NCBI RefSeq assembly: GCF_014610845.1
Contig: NZ_JABTCG010000005.1
Span: 62,001-126,000 of the forward strand
Origin: Maribacter arenosus
GTDB taxonomy: Bacteria; Bacteroidota; Bacteroidia; Flavobacteriales; Flavobacteriaceae
DNA: 64,000 nucleotides
Direction: 5' to 3'
In this document: positions 27,309 to 36,159 of the stretch, one piece after another
How positions within the stretch are numbered: the first letter of the stretch is position 1
Layout: each line of letters opens with the position of its first letter
Position numbers and translations under genes: made by a program
Notes under the pieces: model-generated
The model's input: only the letters and a program-made list of their open reading frames with translations
The model's database searches: none
Told to the model about the DNA's origin: nothing

Positions 27309-27471
27309 GTATTCATAGGATTAAGAATATACACTAATTTAAAAGAGCCATGAACGGATAGTACAGCTTAAAAATACGTCGCGTAGTATGAATATATGAA
27401 CTTACTTCTTTAAAGATATGGTTGCACATGGGTTCTTTTAAAGGAACCAAGACCCTTGAACCTGCCCGATT

Positions 27472-29658
27472 TTACTTTTCCAGATACCAGTTCGCCCCTC
27501 CAGAAATAAGCTTTTCTTTCATGCGTTCCATTTGCTTCCCAAATTCCCCTCCATGTTCGATTTTCAAGAGATTGTTTATCTGATTTTCGAGATTTTGAAA
27601 GGGTTTCATACTTCTATCCAGTCCTCCCTCTTTGTTCCTTAGTAGCCATAACCTGCGATGTTCTTTTTGAATCAAGGCCAAGCGTTCTTGCATTTCGGTC
27701 AAATGGAAAATTCGTTCCTCACTGGTCCGGTTTTCCTTTTGTTGTCCATAATTTCTAATTTCAGCACCCAAACGAACCATTTCAATGCCATTTCTAAGTT
27801 CGTTCCGTATCTCATTGTTAGTTCCATTCGTTGAAGTTATACTTCCCTCATCAATATGCCCATTCAATTCGGTTTCCAAATTATCAAGATGCTTGTTCAA
27901 AGCCTCAATTTCAAACATCTTTTTGTTCTCGAACCGTCCTTTTATCTTCTCAATAAAAGCTTCCCCTACGAATTCCGGTAGTTTTTTCTCAATGGCGCTG
28001 TAAATAGTATTTTCCAAGACGGGGTCGGCAATACCAAATTGATACGCCATGAAGTTATGGCTCATGTTGGGCAAATGGCTTTCTTCAAAATGGTAAGATC
28101 TTCCCATTTCCATAACAACATTTGCAAGTTCTTGATTTTTGTCCTCAAAGATATAGGTGTTCAAATACCTTTTCAAGGGAAGGTTTCTCGAAGTACGACT
28201 GTTCCAGCTTATGGCACCGGCGTAAGCAAATCCCGGATAGCTGATAGGTTGGTATTGCCAATGCCCCATATCGCCCCAATCAGTCAACAGCATGCCCCTG
28301 GCCCCATTCTTGAGACCACTCAATACGGCATTTTCAATATTTCCCAGCATATTATCCGTCCTGCCTGTTAGGGTCATCCAACTGCTGGTTCCAGGACATA
28401 CCATAAAATCCAGTCCCTGTTCTTTTATTCCCTTCGTGTTTAGGTCAAAAGGATGCTCCGCTTCATAACCCCATTCCAAAACAGTGATATCCTTAGGGAG
28501 CATATCCAAAAGTTCGGGATGTTTTCCTATGATATCGCCCCACATCCAGAATTCTTTACCCTCTGCTTTGGCCAAGTCATAAACTTTCATCACATAATCG
28601 AGATAAAGCTGGCCGATTCCTATTTCTTCCGCCAGTGTTGCGTTTTTACATTTGCCCAATTCAAAAGGTTCATCGAGATTGGCATTGAATTTATTGGAGC
28701 TGAAATTGGGTAGTAGGTCGTGCATCATTCGTTCGATCAATTCAATGCTTTCCGCATTGGTAGGATCTAAAGTGGTTTTCATTTTTCGCATGGGCATAAT
28801 GTCATATCCTTCCGGACATTCTGCGAGATGTGCATATTGTTCAGTTTCCAACCAGGGCTGCATATGGCCAAGAGAGTTTTGATTGGGAACAAGCTCAATA
28901 AAACGCTCCTTACAATAGGCATCCAATTCCCTAATTTCTTCTGGGGTGATAGGGGTTTCTTTGCCTTCCCATAACTCCTTAAAACTCGGATATCCGAACG
29001 AGAAACCTTCAACATAAAGTTGTATATGATTGTATTTTAATAATGAAATGATATCCACAATTTCCTTTAAGGTGTTCATCTTTGGGACTTTATCCCTGCT
29101 AATATCAAGCATTACCCCTCTTATGGAGAGATCTGGTTCGTCTTGCACTGTGACGCATTCCATTATTTCCGGAAATTGAATTTTAAGATGATGTAGGGTC
29201 ACTAAAGCGTAATAAGCCCCCGCTGAACTTGAATACATAATTTCTATCCCAGCTGGCAAAATTCGCAAGGTATAGCCTTCGGTGGCCAAATATTCATTCT
29301 TGATAAATTTGATCGGTGCTTCGGATCTGTCTTCATTATTCCCGTTCCCGAGTAACCGGGACACCCAATCCTTTGCTTCGGGTTCATTCGATATGACTTG
29401 CCAACGTTGTGGCCATCTAAATTGTCCTTTTTCCGGAATGACTTTTTTGGGTCTGGGAAGCATGGACCATTCACTGATGGAGTCATTTTCAAACTCGAAA
29501 TGATAAAAGGATGCGTTGCTATCCGACAGGCTCGTTTCTTCTTTTATCAATTCTTCGTTGGCTTTATTATAGCGTGCATTTAAATAGACACCAATTCCGA
29601 CGATTAAAACGATCAGTCCCAATAGAATATATCCCGTGATTTTGAGTATTCTTTTCAT
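27472..29658 (-). CDS. GH20-type beta-N-acetylhexosaminidase
   Basis: 728 aa, anchored by an N-terminal hydrophobic helix (about 8-28) with little before it. A GH20b-like domain (about 75-170) is followed by the TIM barrel (about 175-500), with RGVMLDISRDKVPKMNTL and the catalytic pair Asp329-Glu330 in ANLDEPFELG. Residues about 560-728 are helical and charged, perhaps coiled. In GH20, the Asp-Glu pair supports substrate-assisted cleavage of terminal HexNAc. It starts 12 bp after the TetR gene ends, so the two form an operon. Its exact specificity is not certain; this subgroup is distant from typical chitobiases. Confidence 0.85.
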   Translation of the reverse strand: MKRILKITGYILLGLIVLIVGIGVYLNARYNKANEELIKEETSLSDSNASFYHFEFENDSISEWSMLPRPKKVIPEKGQFRWPQRWQVISNEPEAKDWVSRLLGNGNNEDRSEAPIKFIKNEYLATEGYTLRILPAGIEIMYSSSAGAYYALVTLHHLKIQFPEIMECVTVQDEPDLSIRGVMLDISRDKVPKMNTLKEIVDIISLLKYNHIQLYVEGFSFGYPSFKELWEGKETPITPEEIRELDAYCKERFIELVPNQNSLGHMQPWLETEQYAHLAECPEGYDIMPMRKMKTTLDPTNAESIELIERMMHDLLPNFSSNKFNANLDEPFELGKCKNATLAEEIGIGQLYLDYVMKVYDLAKAEGKEFWMWGDIIGKHPELLDMLPKDITVLEWGYEAEHPFDLNTKGIKEQGLDFMVCPGTSSWMTLTGRTDNMLGNIENAVLSGLKNGARGMLLTDWGDMGHWQYQPISYPGFAYAGAISWNSRTSRNLPLKRYLNTYIFEDKNQELANVVMEMGRSYHFEESHLPNMSHNFMAYQFGIADPVLENTIYSAIEKKLPEFVGEAFIEKIKGRFENKKMFEIEALNKHLDNLETELNGHIDEGSITSTNGTNNEIRNELRNGIEMVRLGAEIRNYGQQKENRTSEERIFHLTEMQERLALIQKEHRRLWLLRNKEGGLDRSMKPFQNLENQINNLLKIEHGGEFGKQMERMKEKLISGGANWYLEK

Positions 29659-29670
29659 TGGTATTTGTTG

Positions 29671-30294
29671 TTAGGTTATTGATTTTGTAAACTGTTCATA
29701 TTTGGCCATTAGTGCCAATCCCTTGGAAGTACACATTCCACGTATAAAAACTATTACCGTGTTGTTCAAAAGGGTATCTTCTGAATATTTGGTATCATAA
29801 ATAGAATCCCTAGTAAGGCCACTATATAACCGTTGCAGACTTATCCAGATCAATTCTGATTGTATTTCCGGTAAAAACAAGTCTTCCCTGATTCCCCGAT
29901 CAATTACATCAGTAAAAAATGATAATTCGTTTGCGCCAGATTTAATGATTTCATCTTGCATATCAGGATAATACTTGTTCAGGTCTTGGTAAAACCTGTG
30001 GTTTATACCAAACTCCATCTCCAGTACATGGTGTATAAGTTTTAGCAGAGTCTCGAGGGCATCTTTAGATTCAGTACCCAGTTGAACCAAATGATCGAAA
30101 AAACGGGAATAATGCAACTGGAGACTTAATCTCAAAAGCTCACTTTTATTACCAATTAACTTGTAGACCGTTTTGGACGAAATGCCGGAAAACGAGGTTA
30201 TTTCATGAATCGTTGTGGACTGAATACCATTAAGCAGGAATTTTTGCAATGCGAATTCTACTATTTCAGCTTTCGTAATTTCAGTTGTGGGCAT
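29671..30294 (-). CDS. TetR/AcrR-family transcriptional regulator
   Basis: 207 aa. The N-terminal helix-turn-helix (about 8-55: ITKAEIVEFALQKFLLNGIQ, STIHEITSFSGISSKTVY, then KLIGNKSELL) is TetR-type; the C-terminal ligand domain is not recognisable at family level. It is immediately upstream of GH20 (12 bp). It may control itself and GH20, although TetR proteins rarely sense sugars. Confidence 0.9.
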   Translation of the reverse strand: MPTTEITKAEIVEFALQKFLLNGIQSTTIHEITSFSGISSKTVYKLIGNKSELLRLSLQLHYSRFFDHLVQLGTESKDALETLLKLIHHVLEMEFGINHRFYQDLNKYYPDMQDEIIKSGANELSFFTDVIDRGIREDLFLPEIQSELIWISLQRLYSGLTRDSIYDTKYSEDTLLNNTVIVFIRGMCTSKGLALMAKYEQFTKSIT

Positions 30295-30520
30295 GGAAAA
30301 TATATAAAGAGTTATATTTTCTTTAAATGTAATGGAAAATATACTTCATTCCAAATTTTCCTAATAGATAGAATAATAACAAAAAAGCAAAACCTCTACG
30401 TGCCCTTGAGAACCAATGCCTCCTTATTTTCTCAGCTGTAGCCAATGCCACGTATAAGGCAACTGGCAAGCGGCAATATCATCAACCTTTCCTTTCTGAT
30501 AAGGCTGTGATGCATCTGAT

Positions 30521-30877
30521 TTATAACATCTTCAACAATAGGAATTTGGTTTCAAAATGTTCAATAAGGATTGGTTTGGTCAATTCTTTTATTTCTTCCC
30601 CCAGTACATTTGTCTCAACGGCCTTTACCGCCCCAGTTTGCTCAAGTAATCTTGGAACATCAAGAATAGCATGATCCCCTTCTGTTTCCCGAAGATGAAG
30701 AAGCACCCCCTTATCACCAGACAAAGGCCTAGCACTAACAAGGATTAAATTCGGTAAATCAAAATCCAATAACGAGCTGGAAACAATATCTTGGGTTTTG
30801 TTCGAATCATCCGGTGGAATAACCCGAGAAAGCATTGGAACCCTACTTTCCCATCCAAAACGGGATTCCGAATAGAT
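30521..30877 (-). pseudogene. Remnant of a GH38-type alpha-mannosidase (C-terminal end only)
   Basis: A frame of about 118 codons, with no start of its own until codon 15 (ATG at 30833-30835), opens straight after an in-frame TAA at 30878-30880. The segment SARPLSGDKGVLLHLRETEG followed by AVETNVLGEE and FETKFLLLKM looks like the last sandwich of GH38 alpha-mannosidases (the RxxEtxG and tnLxE landmarks). The rest of the roughly 800-1000 aa enzyme is missing: a saccharopine dehydrogenase-like gene occupies the next 1.1 kb. Best read as a deletion remnant. A free-standing small protein is possible but has no support. Confidence 0.6.
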
Positions 30878-30932
30878 TTATAAGAGCATCAGTTTTAATC
30901 AAAAGTCCTATTCTATAATTCATTACTACATA

Positions 30933-32075
30933 CTACACTTTTCCATAAACCGGTTCAATGAAATTCCCCTTTAAAAACCGCTTGGGATCTATTTGGCTTT
31001 GAAGTAGAACCCCACTATTAGCTGATTCGAGCAATAGTTGGGCAGACTGAAGCAATGGGACTGCCGTGGCCATTTGTATAGCCCGCAATTGGTGTTTTCC
31101 GACGGTTTGTGGTTGTATTCGTTTGGCAATCTCTCGTCTGTGTAAAATGCCTTTTGTATCCTTACCTTCCACAGCTGCATACAAAATGATCTTATCATCT
31201 TCGACGTGTGGAATAGAGGCTTCCATTTTTTGCTGCAAGGTGGAGATATCTTCAAGTGTATTTCCCAAACCGACAAGTTGTTCTTCTACCCATGCATAAT
31301 GACCGGGATACCGCAAGGTCTTGTAGTCGAGGAAACCCACCTTTTTAGCTAAGGCATCCGGCAGGTCGGCTGCCCCTCCGGAAGTAAGGTCCTCTTCATA
31401 GGCAATGCCATCGATAATTATCAGGGCTCTTTCTGACAATGAAGGAAGTCTTGTTTTTTTAAAATTCCGAAGCACTAAGGTATCTTTTAGGTATTCGGTA
31501 GCTACCCCGACCGGACTCCAGGTGAATCCATAATAATGTGGGGCAACGGCGTGGTCTGTCAAGGCACCTACCTTAAACTCCAACTTATCCACTTTGTCCA
31601 CTTCAAAATCGCTACAGAACTGTTGGAAAAGTTGGTTGGCGAGGATATTGATGTAGCCGGGTGCGAGACCCGTTTGAAGCACAAAACCAGTTGAGGCATC
31701 CTTTGCCAATGCTATAATTTCATTGGTTTCTGCGACATACTCGGTCAGGTTTGCATAGTGCAGGTGAAAGTCTTTGGCAAGCTTCGCTATTTTTGGGGCC
31801 AAGCTACCAGGGAGACAATCTAGGAGTATATCACCCTGTTCCAGGGTTTCTTTCATTTCTGCCGTGATTCCTTTTTCAGGAAGATGAAATGCGGTGATGG
31901 AACAGGGTTTGGTCGTACCCTCCTCGATCCATCTGGCCACCTTTAGTGCTTTTGAAAGTGTTCGGTTTCCGATAAAAATGGTAGGCGGAACTCTACTCCA
32001 TTCCATAAGGAGCAGACCAGCTGCTTCGGCAATACCCCCAGCCCCGGCAATTATGATATTAACGTGCTTATCCAT
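30933..32075 (-). CDS. Saccharopine dehydrogenase-like NAD(P)-binding protein
   Basis: 380 aa. The N-terminal Rossmann domain (IIIAGAGGIAEAAGLLL, residues about 7-23) and a following catalytic-type domain (LQTGLAPGYINILANQ; KVGALTDHAVAPHYYG) match the saccharopine dehydrogenase/carboxynorspermidine family. Those enzymes act on amino-acid conjugates in lysine catabolism or polyamine synthesis; which applies here is not clear. The CoA-transferase gene on the same strand lies 142 bp upstream, so linkage is loose. Confidence 0.85.
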   Translation of the reverse strand: MDKHVNIIIAGAGGIAEAAGLLLMEWSRVPPTIFIGNRTLSKALKVARWIEEGTTKPCSITAFHLPEKGITAEMKETLEQGDILLDCLPGSLAPKIAKLAKDFHLHYANLTEYVAETNEIIALAKDASTGFVLQTGLAPGYINILANQLFQQFCSDFEVDKVDKLEFKVGALTDHAVAPHYYGFTWSPVGVATEYLKDTLVLRNFKKTRLPSLSERALIIIDGIAYEEDLTSGGAADLPDALAKKVGFLDYKTLRYPGHYAWVEEQLVGLGNTLEDISTLQQKMEASIPHVEDDKIILYAAVEGKDTKGILHRREIAKRIQPQTVGKHQLRAIQMATAVPLLQSAQLLLESANSGVLLQSQIDPKRFLKGNFIEPVYGKV

Positions 32076-32217
32076 TCCAAAAATATTTAATTATAATCGC
32101 GTTTGTCATTGGGAACTCCAACGGTTTTCTTCCTCACTGCTTAAAACGGCTATTATAGAATTATGGATATGGCCAAAAAAACAATTTTAAGGTTCGAAGT
32201 GTTACTATGTTTCATTC

Positions 32218-33270
32218 TTAAATTAAAGCGGTTTTTACTTTTATGGCTTCCAATCCTTCAATATTTTCGCTTACAAGCATATTTTTTGATTTTTCATCTT
32301 GAAATACTTCTTTCATATTCTTGACAACTCCATAAGGTATATTACTTCTCTCCAACTTAGCGCTCCAATATTTAGCTGTTTCCGTTTTAAAACAATCCCC
32401 GATCATGCTGTTTAATATCTTTCTTTGCATGAGGCGTTGTTCGTTGGTTTCAAAACCAGCAATAGGCAACTGCAAAAGACTACATAGTTTTATAAATTGT
32501 TTATCTGTGCCTACAGCTAATACAATAAATGTATTGTCTTTGGTTAGATATAGGTCTCCGTATGGAGCAATATTAGGGTGCTGTGACCCCATAGCTTCAG
32601 GGATATGCCCAGCCATTAACCAATTAGTAGCTTGATTTGCTAGGGAAGCCAAAGCACTATTGTACAGTGAAATTTCAATATGTTTTCCTTTTCCCGTTTT
32701 TAACTTATTGATTATTGCGCAAAGAATAGCCTCTTTCATATGATGGCTTGCAAGAATATCAATTAAAGCGACAGGCATTTTTACCGGATTACCATTAGGC
32801 TCGCCATTCATATACATAAAACCGGTTTCAGCTTGTAAAACTACATCGAAAGCGGGTCTTGAATCCATCGATCCAAAGCCCGTAAGTTCTGCATATATGA
32901 TGGTTTCATTGTATTCTTTTAAATGGTCATAATCCAATCTTAATTTTTTTGCCGAGTCCGGTTTAAAATTTGAAATAACGATATCGGCTTCTTTTAGGTG
33001 CAAGATTAAGGTTTGGTAATCAGATGCATTTGTAAGATCCAGTAGTAGTACTTTTTTTGAATAATTAGCAGCACTATAATATGCCGAAGCAGTTGCATTT
33101 TTATCCTCCGAAGGAAGTTTCCATGTTCGGGTTATATCGCCATTGGTGCGTTTATTTTCAATCTTAATGACTTCAGCACCTAATTCCGAGAAAAAAGAAC
33201 CTGTAAGCGGCCCGGCCAACACGCTTGCTAATTCTACTATTTTAAGGTCTTTAAACATTTTACCTGCCAT
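32218..33270 (-). CDS. CaiB/BaiF family (class III) CoA-transferase
   Basis: 350 aa, slightly shorter than the typical 380-400. The family start DLKIVELASVLAGPLTGSFF, GAEVIKIENKRTNGD, and the region ALIDILASH, which aligns with the catalytic Asp of formyl-CoA transferase, are present, as is the late NIAPYGDLYLTKD. It moves CoA between carboxylic acids, for example in carnitine, bile acid, or dicarboxylate metabolism. Substrate unknown. A gap of about 880 bp follows upstream. Confidence 0.88.
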   Translation of the reverse strand: MAGKMFKDLKIVELASVLAGPLTGSFFSELGAEVIKIENKRTNGDITRTWKLPSEDKNATASAYYSAANYSKKVLLLDLTNASDYQTLILHLKEADIVISNFKPDSAKKLRLDYDHLKEYNETIIYAELTGFGSMDSRPAFDVVLQAETGFMYMNGEPNGNPVKMPVALIDILASHHMKEAILCAIINKLKTGKGKHIEISLYNSALASLANQATNWLMAGHIPEAMGSQHPNIAPYGDLYLTKDNTFIVLAVGTDKQFIKLCSLLQLPIAGFETNEQRLMQRKILNSMIGDCFKTETAKYWSAKLERSNIPYGVVKNMKEVFQDEKSKNMLVSENIEGLEAIKVKTALI

Positions 33271-33650
33271 CTTATTTAATCTTAAACATCCGCGATTTTA
33301 TATCTGTCTGATAACTTTTAATGTAGGTTCATAAGGTATTTCAATCAAAGGATGCACCTAGAACGCATATGATCTTACCAAGCCTATTTCAATAAGAAAT
33401 ATATCATAGCGAGATTCTATTTCCTTACAAACCAATACTCAACTTTCCCCCTATATCTTCTTTTAAATCCGTAGTAGGATACTAAAAGTGTTTGTCGTTT
33501 TCATCACTTATAAAGATACATTTATTTGGCCGTCATTCCGTCATTTTTACAAATCGGTCAACACTTCTGCAGTTTTAAATTTGTTATCCGAATTGTTGAC
33601 GTTTTTATCTGGAATAAATGATTTGCTTTGATATCCTTAAAAACGCGAAA

Positions 33651-33676
33651 ACCTGTTAATCGCACGATTAACAGGT
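33651..33676. terminator. Perfect 12-bp hairpin (terminator-like)
   Basis: ACCTGTTAATCG, two bases (CA), then the exact reverse complement CGATTAACAGGT. Read leftward it is followed by TTTTCGCG. It lies about 30 bp downstream of the tRNA 3'-end fragment when read on the minus strand, where a tRNA gene's terminator would be expected. Confidence 0.6.
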
Positions 33677-33703
33677 CATTGGTATAGAATGATACTATAA
33701 TTT

Positions 33704-33723
33704 GTCGGGGTGGCAGGATCTGA
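33704..33723 (-). other. tRNA 3'-end-like fragment (putative att remnant)
   Basis: On the minus strand the sequence ATCCTGCCACCCCGAC looks like the 3' half of a T-arm and the acceptor strand of a flavobacterial tRNA. The remaining tRNA parts (anticodon and D arms) are not present upstream. This is the pattern left when an element integrates at a tRNA 3' end, or when its att copy is left behind. Confidence 0.4.
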
Positions 33724-33776
33724 AATCCTACCCTATTCCCTTATAAATCAATATTTTACAATTCGATTTTCTAAAT

Positions 33777-33798
33777 AGGACACCTAAAAGGACACCTA
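33777..33798. repeat. Tandem decamer AGGACACCTA x2
   Basis: AGGACACCTA occurs at 33777-33786 and again at 33789-33798, a 12-bp period, next to the small inverted repeat at 33802-33817. Short tandem sites beside a tRNA 3' end are typical of tyrosine-recombinase arm sites; that link is inferred. Confidence 0.5.
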
Positions 33799-34147
33799 TA
33801 TAAGCGTTTTGACGCTTTCGTACTTCAAAGATAAAAAAGTTGTATTAGACGAGTACAAATCAGTTCAAATTTAATTGGAAATAAAAATATACTTGATGAG
33901 TCTCAGATTAGTGAATTATCAAAACCATGAAGAAGACTCATGAATCGGAAAAATTTTTAAGGATGCTGCGTTTTCAAAAGTTATACATTAAAACCGATAT
34001 TTTAAGAGAAACCTAAACGCTTTGCAAAAAGCCACGATTTATAAGACATTGATTTTTTGCCGTATATTCTTTTGAGCATTAGAAATAGGGTGTGAACTTT
34101 CTTAGCAAATTATTATTGAAATAATCTTCAAAATTAAAGCCTACTCG

Positions 34148-36142
34148 CTACTCCATTTTGGCCTTAATAATCATAAACGTGTAAGCAGGTAGAACTACCT
34201 TCGTCTTGTTTTTACGCAATGCTACTTCACTGGGTTGTGGGCTTATTTTTTTAGGGAATTCAAAGGAATTTACTTCCTCTAAATTGTTGGCGCGTAAAAC
34301 AAGACCTCTTCCGGAATCCGCTAATTTTTGTCCCTTAAAATCGATGTTCAGTGTTTGATCTTTATCCGAAGTATTGACCAATTTGATCAATACTTCCCTT
34401 GAATCGGTATCCTTTGTGGCAGAGGCATATAAATCGTGTTGTCCGGTTAACGGCTTCCCGTTCTCCTGTATGGACAATACGTCCGTACCTCTATGCGTTC
34501 CGAACATTTTTTGAACATAGTAATTTGGAGTGCCGTAGGATTCGAGATTGTCGAACCAAATCATATCAGGAGTCCATTGCCAACCTTCCGAGTGCGCCAT
34601 GAGCGGTGCGTAGGATGTCAGATGAACTACATCGGCGTTCCGTTCCAATCCGGTCATAAAGGCCGCTTCCGATAGGGCACACTCCCAATTATTCTTATTG
34701 TCCGGACTTGTTATGGCTACACTTTGAGCTGCGTATTCGCCCGCAAATACTTTTGGTCCGTTACGGTCATAGGTATCGTATCTAGCAGCATTTTCCCTAA
34801 ACCATTCGGGACTGCTGTAAAAATGCTCATCGACTATTTCTGCATTCAATTTCTTTAATTCCTTCCAGCCATATTCAAAATAATCCCCCTCGGCCGCGGG
34901 TCCGCTGCCGGAGACGATAATCATGTTTGGATACTTTGCCTTGATCGCTTTTTCAAAAACCTTATAACGCTCTATGTACACTGAACCCCATTGTTCATTA
35001 CCGATACCGATATATTTCATATTGAAAGGTTCTGGATGGCCCATTTCATTTCTGACCTGCCCCCAAGGGGTATCGATATCACCATTTGCAAACTCGATTA
35101 AATCCAAAGCATCTTGCACATAGGGATCTAAGTCTTCCAAAGGAACCAATTCACCTGTATTGAATTGACAAGCTATTCCGCAACCTAAAATGGGTAATGG
35201 CTCGGCCTCCATATCTTCGGCCAACTGAAAATATTCGAAGAATCCTAATCCAAAACTTTGAAAATAATCGGGTGCAGGTCTGTGGGCAAACTCCGTATTC
35301 CACCGATTTATCAATAACTCCCTATCGGCAAGTGGCCCTACGGTTTTTTTCCATTGATACCTTTGTGCCAAGGTGCGGCCCTCTACGATACAACCCCCAG
35401 GAAAGCGTAAAAACCCGGGATCCAAATCATCCAAAAGCTTAACAAGATCTTTACGCATTCCATATTTTCTTCCCTTCCAAGTATCCTCTGGAAATAAGGA
35501 AACCATATCCAGATTGACAGTTCCCGTACCTTGGAACGTAATGGACAATTTGGCTTTTGCCTCGGTTATAGTTGGAGTCAACACCGTATCGTACTTTTTC
35601 CAATTACTTCCTCGAATAGATATACTTGTATTTCCCAAATCCTTGCCATCGGCATCAATGAAGGCTATTTTTATTTTTGAAATATTACCTTCACCGATAG
35701 CAGCATAAAGAGACATGTTATAGTGCGCACCTTTTTTGATACCCATTCCACGAAATCCTTCGTTTATTAATGAATACCCCTGCTCATCTTCCACTTTTAT
35801 GCTCACATAATTACGGTTGGTGTTTACCCCGGAATACCTGGTAACATGTGCAAATCCGGATTTTGTATTCATATAGTACTTTTCGCTATTGGGTTCTGTC
35901 CAACCCATTTTGGGGTCCTCGAACTCAAAAGAACGGTTTTTTATCATTTCGGCATACAATCCGCCATCGGCTGCAAAGTTGATATCCTCGAAGAAAATTC
36001 CGTACATAGTAGGTTGTATTTTGGCAATGGAATTTTTCATATCTACATTTAGAGTTATTTCTTGAGCGGTCGTCGTGCTGATGCAAATAAGTAGCGTTGT
36101 GAAACGAAATGCCTTGGATAGTTTAATTTTCATCTGGTTCAT
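34148..36142 (-). CDS. GH51 alpha-L-arabinofuranosidase
   Basis: 664 aa with a signal peptide (cleavage near TTAQE, residue 27; a second ATG at codon 4 is possible). The N-terminal part (about 70-220) is a CBM4-like sandwich; the TIM barrel (about 225-520) has acid/base Glu383 in IGIGNEQWG and nucleophile Glu469 in VFAGEYAAQS; a C-terminal beta-sandwich completes GH51. It removes L-arabinofuranosyl side chains from arabinoxylan, arabinan or similar polymers outside the cytoplasm. It is the third gene of the leftward arm behind the second Nudix-site operator: esterase, DUF1593, then GH51 after 17 bp. Confidence 0.94.
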   Translation of the reverse strand: MNQMKIKLSKAFRFTTLLICISTTTAQEITLNVDMKNSIAKIQPTMYGIFFEDINFAADGGLYAEMIKNRSFEFEDPKMGWTEPNSEKYYMNTKSGFAHVTRYSGVNTNRNYVSIKVEDEQGYSLINEGFRGMGIKKGAHYNMSLYAAIGEGNISKIKIAFIDADGKDLGNTSISIRGSNWKKYDTVLTPTITEAKAKLSITFQGTGTVNLDMVSLFPEDTWKGRKYGMRKDLVKLLDDLDPGFLRFPGGCIVEGRTLAQRYQWKKTVGPLADRELLINRWNTEFAHRPAPDYFQSFGLGFFEYFQLAEDMEAEPLPILGCGIACQFNTGELVPLEDLDPYVQDALDLIEFANGDIDTPWGQVRNEMGHPEPFNMKYIGIGNEQWGSVYIERYKVFEKAIKAKYPNMIIVSGSGPAAEGDYFEYGWKELKKLNAEIVDEHFYSSPEWFRENAARYDTYDRNGPKVFAGEYAAQSVAITSPDNKNNWECALSEAAFMTGLERNADVVHLTSYAPLMAHSEGWQWTPDMIWFDNLESYGTPNYYVQKMFGTHRGTDVLSIQENGKPLTGQHDLYASATKDTDSREVLIKLVNTSDKDQTLNIDFKGQKLADSGRGLVLRANNLEEVNSFEFPKKISPQPSEVALRKNKTKVVLPAYTFMIIKAKME

Positions 36143-36159
36143 CGTAATATATTTAAGCT

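Larger units (their letters stand above)
33271..34147. other. 877-bp gene-free region with integration-scar features
   Basis: No convincing coding frame. It holds a perfect hairpin (33651-33676), a tRNA 3'-end-like fragment (33704-33723), a tandem decamer (33777-33798) and a small AAGCG-N6-CGCTT hairpin (33802-33817). The remaining sequence is AT-rich. No integrase gene is in the window. Confidence 0.55.

Noticed and set aside
27431-27448. Terminator between the convergent esterase and GH20 genes
   Set aside because: GGTTC-N8-GAACC is only a five-pair stem with no T-run on either side, too weak to call.
33680-33790. A complete tRNA gene around the tRNA-like 3' end
   Set aside because: Only about 16-20 bases of the 3' end fit. 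The upstream minus-strand sequence lacks a matching 5' acceptor strand, D-arm and anticodon arm.
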